6,464 bases of DNA from an uncultured Plesiomonas sp. (lineage in GTDB: Bacteria > Pseudomonadota > Gammaproteobacteria > Enterobacterales > CAMTGL01): positions 1-6,464 of the forward strand of contig CAMTGL010000120.1 of NCBI GenBank assembly GCA_947071955.1, given 5' to 3'. How positions within the stretch are numbered: the stretch's first letter is position 1; the number at the start of each line of letters is the position of its first letter. The translations under genes were made by a program, and so were the position numbers. Positions 1-5,690 of the stretch are shown here, one piece after another. Under the pieces are notes generated by a model. That model was given only the letters and a program-made list of their open reading frames with translations. It ran no database searches and had not been told where the DNA came from.

Positions 1-1876
1 TCTGCTTTCTACATTTCTGACTAACGATGTCGCTCTGTTTATTATTGTTCCGTTACTGATTTTGGCTGGATTAATTATCTGGCGGCGTAAAGATCTGATC
101 AAGCATTTGCAATCCATTGAGTCAGATATCGGGCAATTACGCCGAGATTCGCAGTTGCATACCCTCAGGGCATTATTGCTGACAATGTTGCAGGTATTAC
201 CGGGCACACTGTTTGTGGTCAGTTTCGGTATGCTGTTTATTTTTAGTAATTTAAGTAGCCCGACAATTATCTGGCATCTGACACTGCGTTTTGCTTTGGC
301 TTATCAGGCCTTTGGCATGCTGGCGCGCGTGTTACAGCCGGGTGGGATTGCGGAAACGCATTTCAATCGCCAAGAGTCTGACATTAATCACCTGCGCCGA
401 TCATTGCACTATATTGCATTGGCGGTTGTGCCGCTGATTCTGGTCTCTACGATTGGGGAACTTGAGCCTTCTAGCTTGGCTGATGATGCTATCGGGCAAG
501 TGATCACTATCTCTATGCTGATTGTGATGGTCTTCCTGATTTACCCAATCTCTCGCTCCCGTATTGATGAAAACGGAAATAGCCTGCTGCGCTTGTTTGT
601 GATGTTTGCCATCATGCTTGCGCCAGTAGCGCTGATCGCCTTAGTCGTGCTGGGTTACTACTACACCTCATTGAAACTCACCGCTAAGCTGATCGATAGC
701 TTCTATCTGGTGATGCTCTGGTGGGTGGTGCATGAAACGGCTCTGCGTGGTTTGGCTGTAGCAGCCCGCCGTTTAGCATACCGCCGTGCCATGGCGCGCC
801 GTCAGCAAAAAGCACATGAAAATGCTGAGGGTGGTGAGATTATTGATGAACAACCTATGGCGCTGGAGCAAATTAACCAGCAGTCATTACGTTTATCTAA
901 CATGTTGTTATTCCTAATCTTCTTGGGCGCATTTTACTGGCTCTGGTCTGATTTAGTCACCGTTATCTCATACCTTGACAGTGTGACTCTGTGGATTAAC
1001 ACCAACGCGACTGACGGTATTACACATGCGGTAACCCTGCGTGATCTTCTGATGGCCATTGTGTTTGCCGTGGTAGCGTATGTGCTTACGCGCAACTTAC
1101 CGGGTTTGCTTGAAGTACTGGTGCTGTCGAAATTGCAGTTGGGGCAGGGGGCATCGTACGCGATCACAACCATGCTCTCGTATGTGATTACCGCACTGGG
1201 GATCATGCTGTCACTGTCGGCAATCGGTATGTCGTGGGATAAATTGCAGTGGATAGCAACGGGTTTATCGGTTGGTTTGGGTTTTGGCTTGCAAGAGATC
1301 TTTGCGAACTTTGTGGCTGGCCTGATTTTGCTGTTTGAGCGTCCAATTCGTATTGGCGATACGATCACCATCGGTAATTTTACCGGTACGGTGAGTAAAA
1401 TTCGTATTCGAGCCACTACAGTGACCGATTTTGACCGAAAAGAGGTCATCATCCCGAATAAAAACTTCGTGGTTGAGCGGTTACAAAACTGGTCATTGAC
1501 CGATACGGTAACGCGAGTACTCATTCGGGTGGGGGTTGCGTATGGCTCTGATTTGGAGTTAACACGTAAACTGCTGCTGCAAGCGGCACATGAAAATGCA
1601 CGAGTGATGAAAGATCCTGAGCCATTGGTGTTCTTCTTAACCTTTGGTGCTAGTACGCTGGATCATGAATTGCGGGTATATGTGCGTGAATTGCGTGATC
1701 GCAGCTTTACTGTTGATGAACTTAACCGCCGGATTGATCACCTGTTCCGCGAGAACAATATTGAGATTGCATTCAACCAGATGGATATTTACGTGAAAAA
1801 CCTAAATACCCCAACGGAAGATGAAGTGAAAGTGCACTCAACAACACAGGTATTACCACCTAAGCTGGCTGAGTAG
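1..1876 (+). CDS. mscK: Mechanosensitive channel MscK (KefA), C-terminal part, 5' truncated by window edge
   Basis: Inner-membrane mechanosensitive channel that opens under membrane tension to release solutes on osmotic downshock; E. coli MscK also responds to external K+. The frame is open from base 2 with no start, so the gene continues upstream; the TTG at 62 is not a start. About 624 residues are visible of roughly 1,100 in the family. Many hydrophobic helices run to about base 1345, with an Arg/Lys/Glu-rich cytoplasmic loop near 770-880. The MscS-type pore follows at about 1255-1345 (GLGFGLQEIFANF, then LLFERPIRIGD), then the beta domain with DFDRKEVIIPN near 1427-1459 and the C-terminal alpha/beta domain (GVAYGSDLE, FGASTLDHELR, YVRELRDRS). 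DFDRKE and GVAYGSDL fit MscK rather than the paralogue YjeP/MscM, which I remember as DWDRKE. Convergent ybaM and nearby priC support this, since E. coli mscK has the same neighbours. Stop TAG at 1874-1876. Confidence 0.95.
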   Translation, partial: LLSTFLTNDVALFIIVPLLILAGLIIWRRKDLIKHLQSIESDIGQLRRDSQLHTLRALLLTMLQVLPGTLFVVSFGMLFIFSNLSSPTIIWHLTLRFALAYQAFGMLARVLQPGGIAETHFNRQESDINHLRRSLHYIALAVVPLILVSTIGELEPSSLADDAIGQVITISMLIVMVFLIYPISRSRIDENGNSLLRLFVMFAIMLAPVALIALVVLGYYYTSLKLTAKLIDSFYLVMLWWVVHETALRGLAVAARRLAYRRAMARRQQKAHENAEGGEIIDEQPMALEQINQQSLRLSNMLLFLIFLGAFYWLWSDLVTVISYLDSVTLWINTNATDGITHAVTLRDLLMAIVFAVVAYVLTRNLPGLLEVLVLSKLQLGQGASYAITTMLSYVITALGIMLSLSAIGMSWDKLQWIATGLSVGLGFGLQEIFANFVAGLILLFERPIRIGDTITIGNFTGTVSKIRIRATTVTDFDRKEVIIPNKNFVVERLQNWSLTDTVTRVLIRVGVAYGSDLELTRKLLLQAAHENARVMKDPEPLVFFLTFGASTLDHELRVYVRELRDRSFTVDELNRRIDHLFRENNIEIAFNQMDIYVKNLNTPTEDEVKVHSTTQVLPPKLAE

Positions 1877-1886
1877 TTGTTGAGGT

Positions 1887-1964
1887 AAAAAAACGGGGCG
1901 GAACAGGCATTGTTTGTAGGCAGATACACTATCTGTGACAATACAATACCGGTTTCGCCCCGTT
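1887..1964 (-). terminator. Long hairpin with A/T tract between convergent mscK and ybaM; likely terminator of the minus-strand genes
   Basis: The outer arms AACGGGGCG (1892-1900) and CGCCCCGTT (1956-1964) are perfectly complementary. Pairing continues inward with few interruptions: GAAC/GTTT (one G.U), GG/CC, ATTGT/ACAAT, TTGT/ACAA, and an apical perfect hairpin CAGATA-CAC-TATCTG at 1921-1935, about 31 pairs in total. On the minus strand the GC-rich arm is followed directly by seven T (1887-1893 read as A on +), the form of a Rho-independent terminator downstream of ybaM. On the + strand only a weak T-rich stretch follows, so it may terminate mscK less well. The stem is much longer than a usual terminator; a palindromic repeat recruited as a terminator is an alternative. 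Confidence 0.65.
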
Positions 1965-2017
1965 GCTATGTGTATTTATTAAACCCATCTTTCTTTAATC
2001 GCTACATGTTCTGTTTT

Positions 2018-2188
2018 CTACTCTACGGGGATCACCGTGGTTTCTTGTGTAGTACATTTACGCTGTATATCTTGCTTAACAATCTCAAGTGCTTTAAGCA
2101 CTACATCAGGTGCAATATCATTGGTTTCCAACAGATAGATAAGATCAACAGCCAGTTTTATTTCCGGTGGTGCTTGTTCAAGGCGCAT
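2018..2188 (-). CDS. ybaM: YbaM family protein (DUF2496), 56 aa
   Basis: Small soluble protein of unknown function. The residues MRLEQAPPEIKLAVDLIYLL, then a stretch with VVLKALEIVKQD, closely match E. coli YbaM as I remember it ([20 protein letters not shown], then VLRALDIVKRD; 53 aa). The frame also contains ATG codons upstream, at 2236 and 2221. I chose the ATG at 2188 because homology begins there and AGGA stands about 7 nt before it. The C-terminal tail (CTTQETTVIPVE) is not conserved with E. coli. It is the last minus-strand gene before the long hairpin at 1887-1964 and converges on mscK, as in E. coli. The YeaQ-like gene ends 76 nt upstream with no clear terminator between them, so partial read-through into ybaM is possible. 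No function is inferred. Confidence 0.88.
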   Translation of the reverse strand: MRLEQAPPEIKLAVDLIYLLETNDIAPDVVLKALEIVKQDIQRKCTTQETTVIPVE

Positions 2189-2264
2189 GGTAATTCCTGT
2201 TACGGGTTGAGTCTTTATCATACTGGTGTAGCACATTACCGTTCAACTACTGATCACGGGTGGT

Positions 2265-2513
2265 TTAGCTTTTGATTTTTCGATAGATAAAAAGAACAAT
2301 AAGAGAGCCGATAATCGAAAAAATCAGGCTTTTAATGTTAAAGCCGGTCACAGTAGCCATGCCCATGAGCTGGCTGACATAGCCGCCAATTACCGCACCA
2401 ACAATACCTAAGACAACTGTGATGATAAAACCACCTTCATCTTTTCCGGGCATAATCCATTTTGCCAAAATACCGACGATCAAGCCCAGAATGACCCAAG
2501 AGAAAATGCCCAT
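2265..2513 (-). CDS. yeaQ: YeaQ/YmgE/GlsB family small membrane protein (UPF0410), 82 aa
   Basis: Small inner-membrane protein of the transglycosylase-associated/GlsB family; the name is historical and no enzyme activity is shown. Members are commonly linked to general stress responses, and the exact role is unknown. The length equals E. coli YeaQ (82 aa), and the start MGIFSWVILG, the motif AKWIMPGKDEGGF, the glycine-rich LGIVGAVIGG and the end LFIYRKIKS match it closely. Three hydrophobic segments are visible at about residues 4-20, 28-50 and 62-78, with a charged PGKDEGG turn after the first. The start at 2513 is supported by GAGG 7 nt upstream. It sits between priC and ybaM, which are adjacent in E. 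coli, so it has been inserted into (or lost from) that pair. A promoter candidate lies just upstream, so it is probably expressed separately from dinG-priC. Confidence 0.9.
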   Translation of the reverse strand: MGIFSWVILGLIVGILAKWIMPGKDEGGFIITVVLGIVGAVIGGYVSQLMGMATVTGFNIKSLIFSIIGSLIVLFIYRKIKS

Positions 2514-2547
2514 ATTATTGCCTCATAAAAAGAGAGTTACCTTGCTA

Positions 2548-2575
2548 AGTATAGTGTGTCTGCATTGATAGCAAG
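2548..2575 (-). promoter_or_regulatory. Candidate promoter of the yeaQ-like gene, flanked by an inverted repeat
   Basis: Read on the minus strand, a TATACT box (complement of 2548-2553, five of six matches to the -10 consensus) lies about 35 nt upstream of the ATG at 2513. A weak -35 CTTGCT (2570-2575) stands 16 nt further up. The 7-bp arms CTTGCTA (2541-2547) and TAGCAAG (2569-2575, + strand) bracket the -10 and overlap the -35. They could be an operator or a hairpin at the start of the transcript. The rest of the 158-nt gap 2514-2671 holds no gene. Confidence 0.35.
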
Positions 2576-2637
2576 CGTAATCGCGATAATAATCTTGGCG
2601 GGTTATGGTTTGAGCAGACATGATGTGAAAGTAGTCT

Positions 2638-2650
2638 GAGCCTATGGCTC
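2638..2650 (-). terminator. Short hairpin downstream of priC, weak terminator candidate
   Basis: GAGCC-TAT-GGCTC is a perfect 5-bp-arm hairpin (6 bp with the flanking T2637/A2651) 21 nt beyond the priC stop. On the minus strand it is preceded by CTTTT, but no T tract follows, so it is not a standard intrinsic terminator. It could be a weak stop or an mRNA 3'-end stabiliser. Confidence 0.25.
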
Positions 2651-2671
2651 AAAAGCTAAATCTTCAGGTTT

Positions 2672-3214
2672 TTAGCGAGAAAGGCGATCATCCCGCTGTT
2701 CAATGCGGTTTTCTATTTTTTTCAGCGCTGATTTACAGCGTTGTAACCGCCCTTCATATGCTGCAATTTCCTGTTGTAAGGCCCGTTGCTGTACCAGTGT
2801 TTCACAGCGATTTAAGTTTGACTCTTTAACCCGGATCATATCGGCCAAACGGCGTTCATACTCTTGATGCTTGGCCAGTTCCGCATAGATATCCGCATAG
2901 TTTTTGTGGCTGTATGCAGGCTTGGCACGCACGTTTTCCTGTTGGCGTAAAGTTTGGGTAGAGAGCTCGCGTTGTAGCGCAGTAAATTGGGCGGTAATGG
3001 TCTCGGCCAAAAAGGTGGCTTGTGCCGTAGTTTTAGCATGATCAAGCTGATCAAGATTAGCCGCTAGCTCTTTTACACAATCAGCTAAACGCGGGCTATG
3101 GCATTTAAACAGCGTTTGAGCAAAACGTGGGGCCGTGGGCAGTTTTTTATCAGCGGTAATGGCTGACTCTTCAAGCTGTGTTAGTGCTTGTCTAAAACGT
3201 GCGGTAATTGACAT
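2672..3214 (-). CDS. priC: Primosomal replication protein N'' (PriC), 180 aa
   Basis: Replication-restart protein that, in E. coli, recognises abandoned forks, interacts with SSB and helps reload the DnaB helicase independently of PriA-PriB-DnaT. The length (180 aa) is close to E. coli PriC (175 aa). The C-terminal half is the best match: YERRLADMIRVKES (about 118-131), then LVQQ and YEGRLQRCKSALKKIENRIE (about 153-172), which line up with E. coli FERRLREMV, LVEQQ and the YEARLARCRHALEKIENRLA stretch. The N-terminal half (RFRQALTQLE onward) is far more diverged, as is usual in this family. The protein looks almost wholly helical, with many Arg and Gln and no membrane segment. The ATG at 3214 follows a GGGTGA ribosome site. 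The dinG stop is 11 nt upstream, so the two genes are almost certainly co-transcribed. In E. coli priC is next to ybaM; here the yeaQ-like gene intervenes. Confidence 0.93.
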   Translation of the reverse strand: MSITARFRQALTQLEESAITADKKLPTAPRFAQTLFKCHSPRLADCVKELAANLDQLDHAKTTAQATFLAETITAQFTALQRELSTQTLRQQENVRAKPAYSHKNYADIYAELAKHQEYERRLADMIRVKESNLNRCETLVQQRALQQEIAAYEGRLQRCKSALKKIENRIEQRDDRLSR

Positions 3215-3225
3215 ACTTCACCCGA

Positions 3226-5286
3226 TTAATATTCTACATGGCGGTGAAAAGGGGGCAGCGCATCAAGCAGCGCTTTTCCATAACGGCGGGTAATTACACG
3301 CCTATCAAGCAGTACAACCCGCCCCTGATCATCTTCAGTACGGATCAACCGCCCGACAGACTGTATCAGTTTACGGCTTGCCTCCGGCACAGCAATTTGC
3401 AAAAACGGGTTTCCCCCTTTATGCGTAATATATTCGGCATAGGCTTGTTCTAAAGGCGAAGTTGGTACAGCAAACGGCAACTTGGTAATGATCAAATTGG
3501 TCAGATAATCACCGGGTAAATCAAGCCCTTCAGAAAAACTGCCTGTTCCCAGCAGAATACTCGGTTTTTTCCCATCGCACTGCATTTTATGCAAAGTCAG
3601 CAGAGCATCACGCGAAGCCTCACCCTGAACCAACAGGCTAAACCCCTGTGCTCGCAGACCTTCAGCTACCCGATTCATCTGCCAGTATGAGGCAAATAAA
3701 ATCAAACTTGCTTGTTGATTGGCCAGATAGGTAGGTAATTCGGTGATCAGTGTATCGGTATACTGATCATCGGCAGGATCTATTTTCAGATCGGGGATTA
3801 AGAGCACACTATTGTTTTTGTAATCAAACGGTGATTGCAAATTTAGGTGTGTCACTTCATCAGCTTTCCCAAGACCAGCTTGGCGGCAAAAATAGTCAAA
3901 TTTTCCTAATGCACGTAAGGTTGCCGAACACAGTACTGCACCGGCACAACGGCTCCAAAGCAGAGCATCTAATTTACCACCACTTTCAAGTGGAGATACA
4001 GCCACAATAATATCGTGCGATTCAGTGTCTGTGGCTATCCAGCGGGCAAACGGTGCATCAGCAGGGTGATCTTCCTTGCTCATGGCTGTCCAGCAGCGGT
4101 CGAGCAGCGTTGTGCGTTCAAGATATGGTGAGAATTCAGCCAGTAAAGGCTCAACACGGGCACTTAATGAAGCATCGTTACGCACCAGTTCGGTAGCTTG
4201 ATCAAGCAAAATCCCCAGTGTTTGATTGGCTTTCTTGCACTGAACTTTCAGGTCACTGAATAACGGTTGTAACCCTTCTGGTACTTCACCTAAAGGGAAA
4301 CGCCAAATACCTTCAGCATTAAACTGGTTTTCTGCCTGTTCGATAATCTGCATTAGTTGGCGTAATGCGGGAATGATCTCTGTCAGGGCTGAACGCAGGC
4401 GATTAACTAACTCTTGTGCGCGGGCAGTGGTCAGAATAGTCAGTAATTTACCGGCATGTTGATTAAGCTTTTCAACCCAAGTTCCACTTTGGCGCAGGGG
4501 CAGTTGTACGGCAAAAAACTCACGGGCTACATCGGGAAGATGGTGCGCTTCATCAATAACAAACAGGGTATTTTCAGTTTCGGGTAAAATCGCGCCGCCC
4601 CCGAGATCTAAATCAGCCATCAGTAAACTGTGGTTGGTCACAATTACATCATGGGTGAGCAAGTCAGAGCGGGCGCGCTGAAATGGGCACTGGCGGTGCT
4701 GTGAAAGCGAAGCATTGCAGTGATGCCGTTCAGAAACCACTTGTTGCCAGATATGATCGGGTACAGGCTCGGGCAAACTATCACGATCACCGCTCCATGA
4801 GCCGTCTTGCAGTGCCGTGTTCATCCGGCTGATGATCGCCAAATCTTCAGCCTGTGGTGGTTTCTCCCACAAAGCTAACTGCCCTTCATCAGCCACACTT
4901 TGCGCCACTTTATGTGCGCAGCAATAACGTCCACGACCTTTTGCTAATGTGTAATGAAACGGTAACTTACTGTAGGTAGCATAGAATGGTAAATCCTTGT
5001 GAACTAATTGTTCTTGCAGAGCAACCGTTGCCGTGGAAATGACCAGTTTTTTATTATTGGCTTGTGCGTAGGGAATGGCTGAAACCAAATAGGCCAGAGA
5101 TTTACCAATGCCTGTGGCAGCCTCTGCAACTAAAATACGCGGCTTTGGTGCATGTTCACCGGCCAGTGTTTTTGCAATTTCAGCAATCAGTTTAAGTTGC
5201 CCTTGGCGTGGTTTAAAACCGGGCAGCGCATCTGAAAGTGCACGATACACATTGCGAATAGTTGCTTTGGTTTCAGGATTTAGCAT
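3226..5286 (-). CDS. dinG: ATP-dependent DNA helicase DinG, XPD-like superfamily 2, 686 aa
   Basis: A 5'-3' Fe-S helicase that unwinds forked DNA, R-loops and D-loops, helping forks pass transcription complexes. Motifs in order: Walker A AEAATGIGKS (54-63), motif Ia STATVALQEQL (84-94), the Fe-S insertion from GRGRYCC (117-123) to HHC...RQCPF (188-202), DEAH (245-248), motif IV-like LILFAS, motif V SEGLDLPG (585-592) and motif VI QSVGRLIR (642-649). GRGRYCC and the EAHHLPDVAR stretch favour DinG over the paralogue YoaA. Length is close to E. coli DinG (716 aa), without its Lys/Arg-rich tail. The cysteines (C122, C123, C190, C200) are not spaced as in E. coli (C120, C194, C199, C205); see findings. 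The ATG at 5286 has GGAG 7 nt upstream. First gene of an operon with priC and divergent from the porin. The canonical LexA box expected of an SOS gene was not found. Confidence 0.93.
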   Translation of the reverse strand: MLNPETKATIRNVYRALSDALPGFKPRQGQLKLIAEIAKTLAGEHAPKPRILVAEAATGIGKSLAYLVSAIPYAQANNKKLVISTATVALQEQLVHKDLPFYATYSKLPFHYTLAKGRGRYCCAHKVAQSVADEGQLALWEKPPQAEDLAIISRMNTALQDGSWSGDRDSLPEPVPDHIWQQVVSERHHCNASLSQHRQCPFQRARSDLLTHDVIVTNHSLLMADLDLGGGAILPETENTLFVIDEAHHLPDVAREFFAVQLPLRQSGTWVEKLNQHAGKLLTILTTARAQELVNRLRSALTEIIPALRQLMQIIEQAENQFNAEGIWRFPLGEVPEGLQPLFSDLKVQCKKANQTLGILLDQATELVRNDASLSARVEPLLAEFSPYLERTTLLDRCWTAMSKEDHPADAPFARWIATDTESHDIIVAVSPLESGGKLDALLWSRCAGAVLCSATLRALGKFDYFCRQAGLGKADEVTHLNLQSPFDYKNNSVLLIPDLKIDPADDQYTDTLITELPTYLANQQASLILFASYWQMNRVAEGLRAQGFSLLVQGEASRDALLTLHKMQCDGKKPSILLGTGSFSEGLDLPGDYLTNLIITKLPFAVPTSPLEQAYAEYITHKGGNPFLQIAVPEASRKLIQSVGRLIRTEDDQGRVVLLDRRVITRRYGKALLDALPPFHRHVEY

Positions 5287-5312
5287 TAAGGGGCTCCATA
5301 ATCAGTAGCCTG

Positions 5313-5321
5313 ATTCTACCA
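5313..5321 (-). promoter_or_regulatory. Candidate extended -10 promoter of dinG-priC
   Basis: Read on the minus strand the sequence is TGGTAGAAT: a TAGAAT -10 box (five of six consensus) preceded by TGn, the extended -10 form. This would allow activity without a good -35; none is seen at 16-18 nt spacing. The expected start is near 5306, giving a leader of about 20 nt with the GGAG ribosome site at 5294-5297. The CRP-like site at 5325-5340 occupies the -10/-35 spacer. Confidence 0.42.
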
Positions 5322-5324
5322 AAA

Positions 5325-5340
5325 AGTGAGATGCATCACG
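5325..5340. promoter_or_regulatory. CRP-like binding site 1
   Basis: A-GTGA-GATGCA-TCAC-G has the GTGA-N6-TCAC core of cAMP-receptor-protein sites, though the outermost bases depart from the TGTGA/TCACA consensus. Its centre is about 26 bp upstream of the predicted dinG start, so a bound regulator would block RNA polymerase at dinG. It shares a 14-bp sequence with site 2 in inverted orientation (13 of 14 identical). Confidence 0.45.
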
Positions 5341-5408
5341 CTGCTTAAATCAGGTTGGCTGTTGCATACAGGTAAAATTTTGGGGATGGCTCTACTTTTG
5401 AATGAATA

Positions 5409-5424
5409 TGTGAAGCATCTCACG
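5409..5424. promoter_or_regulatory. CRP-like binding site 2
   Basis: TGTGA-AGCATC-TCACG matches nine of the ten conserved half-site positions TGTGA-N6-TCACA. It lies exactly 84 bp, about eight helical turns, from site 1. Its centre is about 60 bp upstream of the start predicted from the TATAAA at 5464-5469, close to the class I CRP position (-61.5). Control of a + strand transcript toward the porin is the likeliest role. Confidence 0.55.
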
Positions 5425-5440
5425 ATTGATTCAGTGGTGC

Positions 5441-5469
5441 TATTAATGAGCTATTTTATCGTTTATAAA
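5441..5469 (+). promoter_or_regulatory. Candidate CRP-dependent + strand promoter (P1)
   Basis: A TATAAA -10 box at 5464-5469 (five of six) with only a poor -35 (TATTAA, 5441-5446) at 17-nt spacing, the usual pattern of activator-dependent promoters. The -10 lies within the dyad TCGTTT-ATA-AAACGA (5459-5473), which might bind a repressor. Predicted start about 5476. The region is AT-rich, so chance matches are likely. Confidence 0.3.
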
Positions 5470-5555
5470 ACGAATAAGTGGCATATTAATTTGATTGTAA
5501 CTATATTTTTCAGGATATAAATCTAAAATTCATTATTTTTACGGGCTATTTAGTG

Positions 5556-5641
5556 AAAAATATTGCATTAAGCGTTTCTGATAAAGTTCAAAAAAAAGAG
5601 AGTTTTTATGATAAAACTCGGGCGTTTAATGCAGTGTTTTT
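5556..5641 (+). other. Possible structured RNA (small RNA or porin leader element), 86 nt
   Basis: The arms 5556-5577 and 5620-5641 pair over 22 consecutive positions: 16 Watson-Crick (including the block TGCATTAA/TTAATGCA) and six G.U wobbles (T5561.G5636, T5563.G5634, G5572.T5625, T5575.G5622, T5576.G5621, T5577.G5620). On the minus strand those six would be A/C mismatches, so the fold is favoured only in + strand RNA. Stacked next to the stem is a hairpin GAGTTTT-TATGAT-AAAACTC (5600-5619). The unpaired strand 5578-5599 carries eight A (5590-5597). The right arm ends in five T (5637-5641), which could serve as a weak terminator tract. No match to a named RNA family was recognised. Confidence 0.38.
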
Positions 5642-5690
5642 GCTCTATCCAAATGAAATATAAACAGAAAATTTGATTTTAGGTTGGGGT

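Noticed and set aside
934..1524. 196-residue open frame on the minus strand inside mscK
   Set aside because: Lies wholly in the conserved MscS domain coding region in antisense; the composition (Ser/Thr/Ile-rich, no motif) is that of a shadow frame.
2189..2264. Terminator or promoter between the yeaQ-like gene and ybaM
   Set aside because: No stem with a T tract and no convincing -35/-10 pair could be found in these 76 nt.
1910..2275. 121-residue + strand frame across the mscK/ybaM gap
   Set aside because: Starts inside the long hairpin, runs antisense to ybaM, Cys/Tyr/Phe-rich with no family resemblance and no ribosome site.
3208..3453. 81-residue + strand frame antisense to dinG; similar short frames at 2644-2829, 2836-3054, 3750-4010 and 5108-5308
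   Set aside because: All overlap well-supported priC or dinG coding sequence and show no recognisable product.
5491..5510. OmpR-like half-site TTGATTGTAAC followed by TATATTTTT
   Set aside because: Only one GTAAC-type half-site in a very AT-rich stretch, with no tandem partner; too weak to call, although porin control by OmpR would be natural.
5326..5520. 64-residue + strand frame in the dinG/porin intergenic region
   Set aside because: Begins inside CRP-like site 1, has no properly spaced ribosome site, and covers both site 2 and a promoter candidate; no motif is recognised.
5491..5521. Second + strand promoter TTGATT ... TATAAA
   Set aside because: The spacing is 19 nt, outside the usual range, and the -35 is poor; the AT-rich context makes chance likely.
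5590..5619. Minus-strand intrinsic terminator: GAGTTTT/AAAACTC hairpin followed by TCTTTTTTTT
   Set aside because: The form fits, but no minus-strand gene lies to its right in the window (the porin is on +) and the stem is AT-rich; the G.U pattern favours a + strand role.
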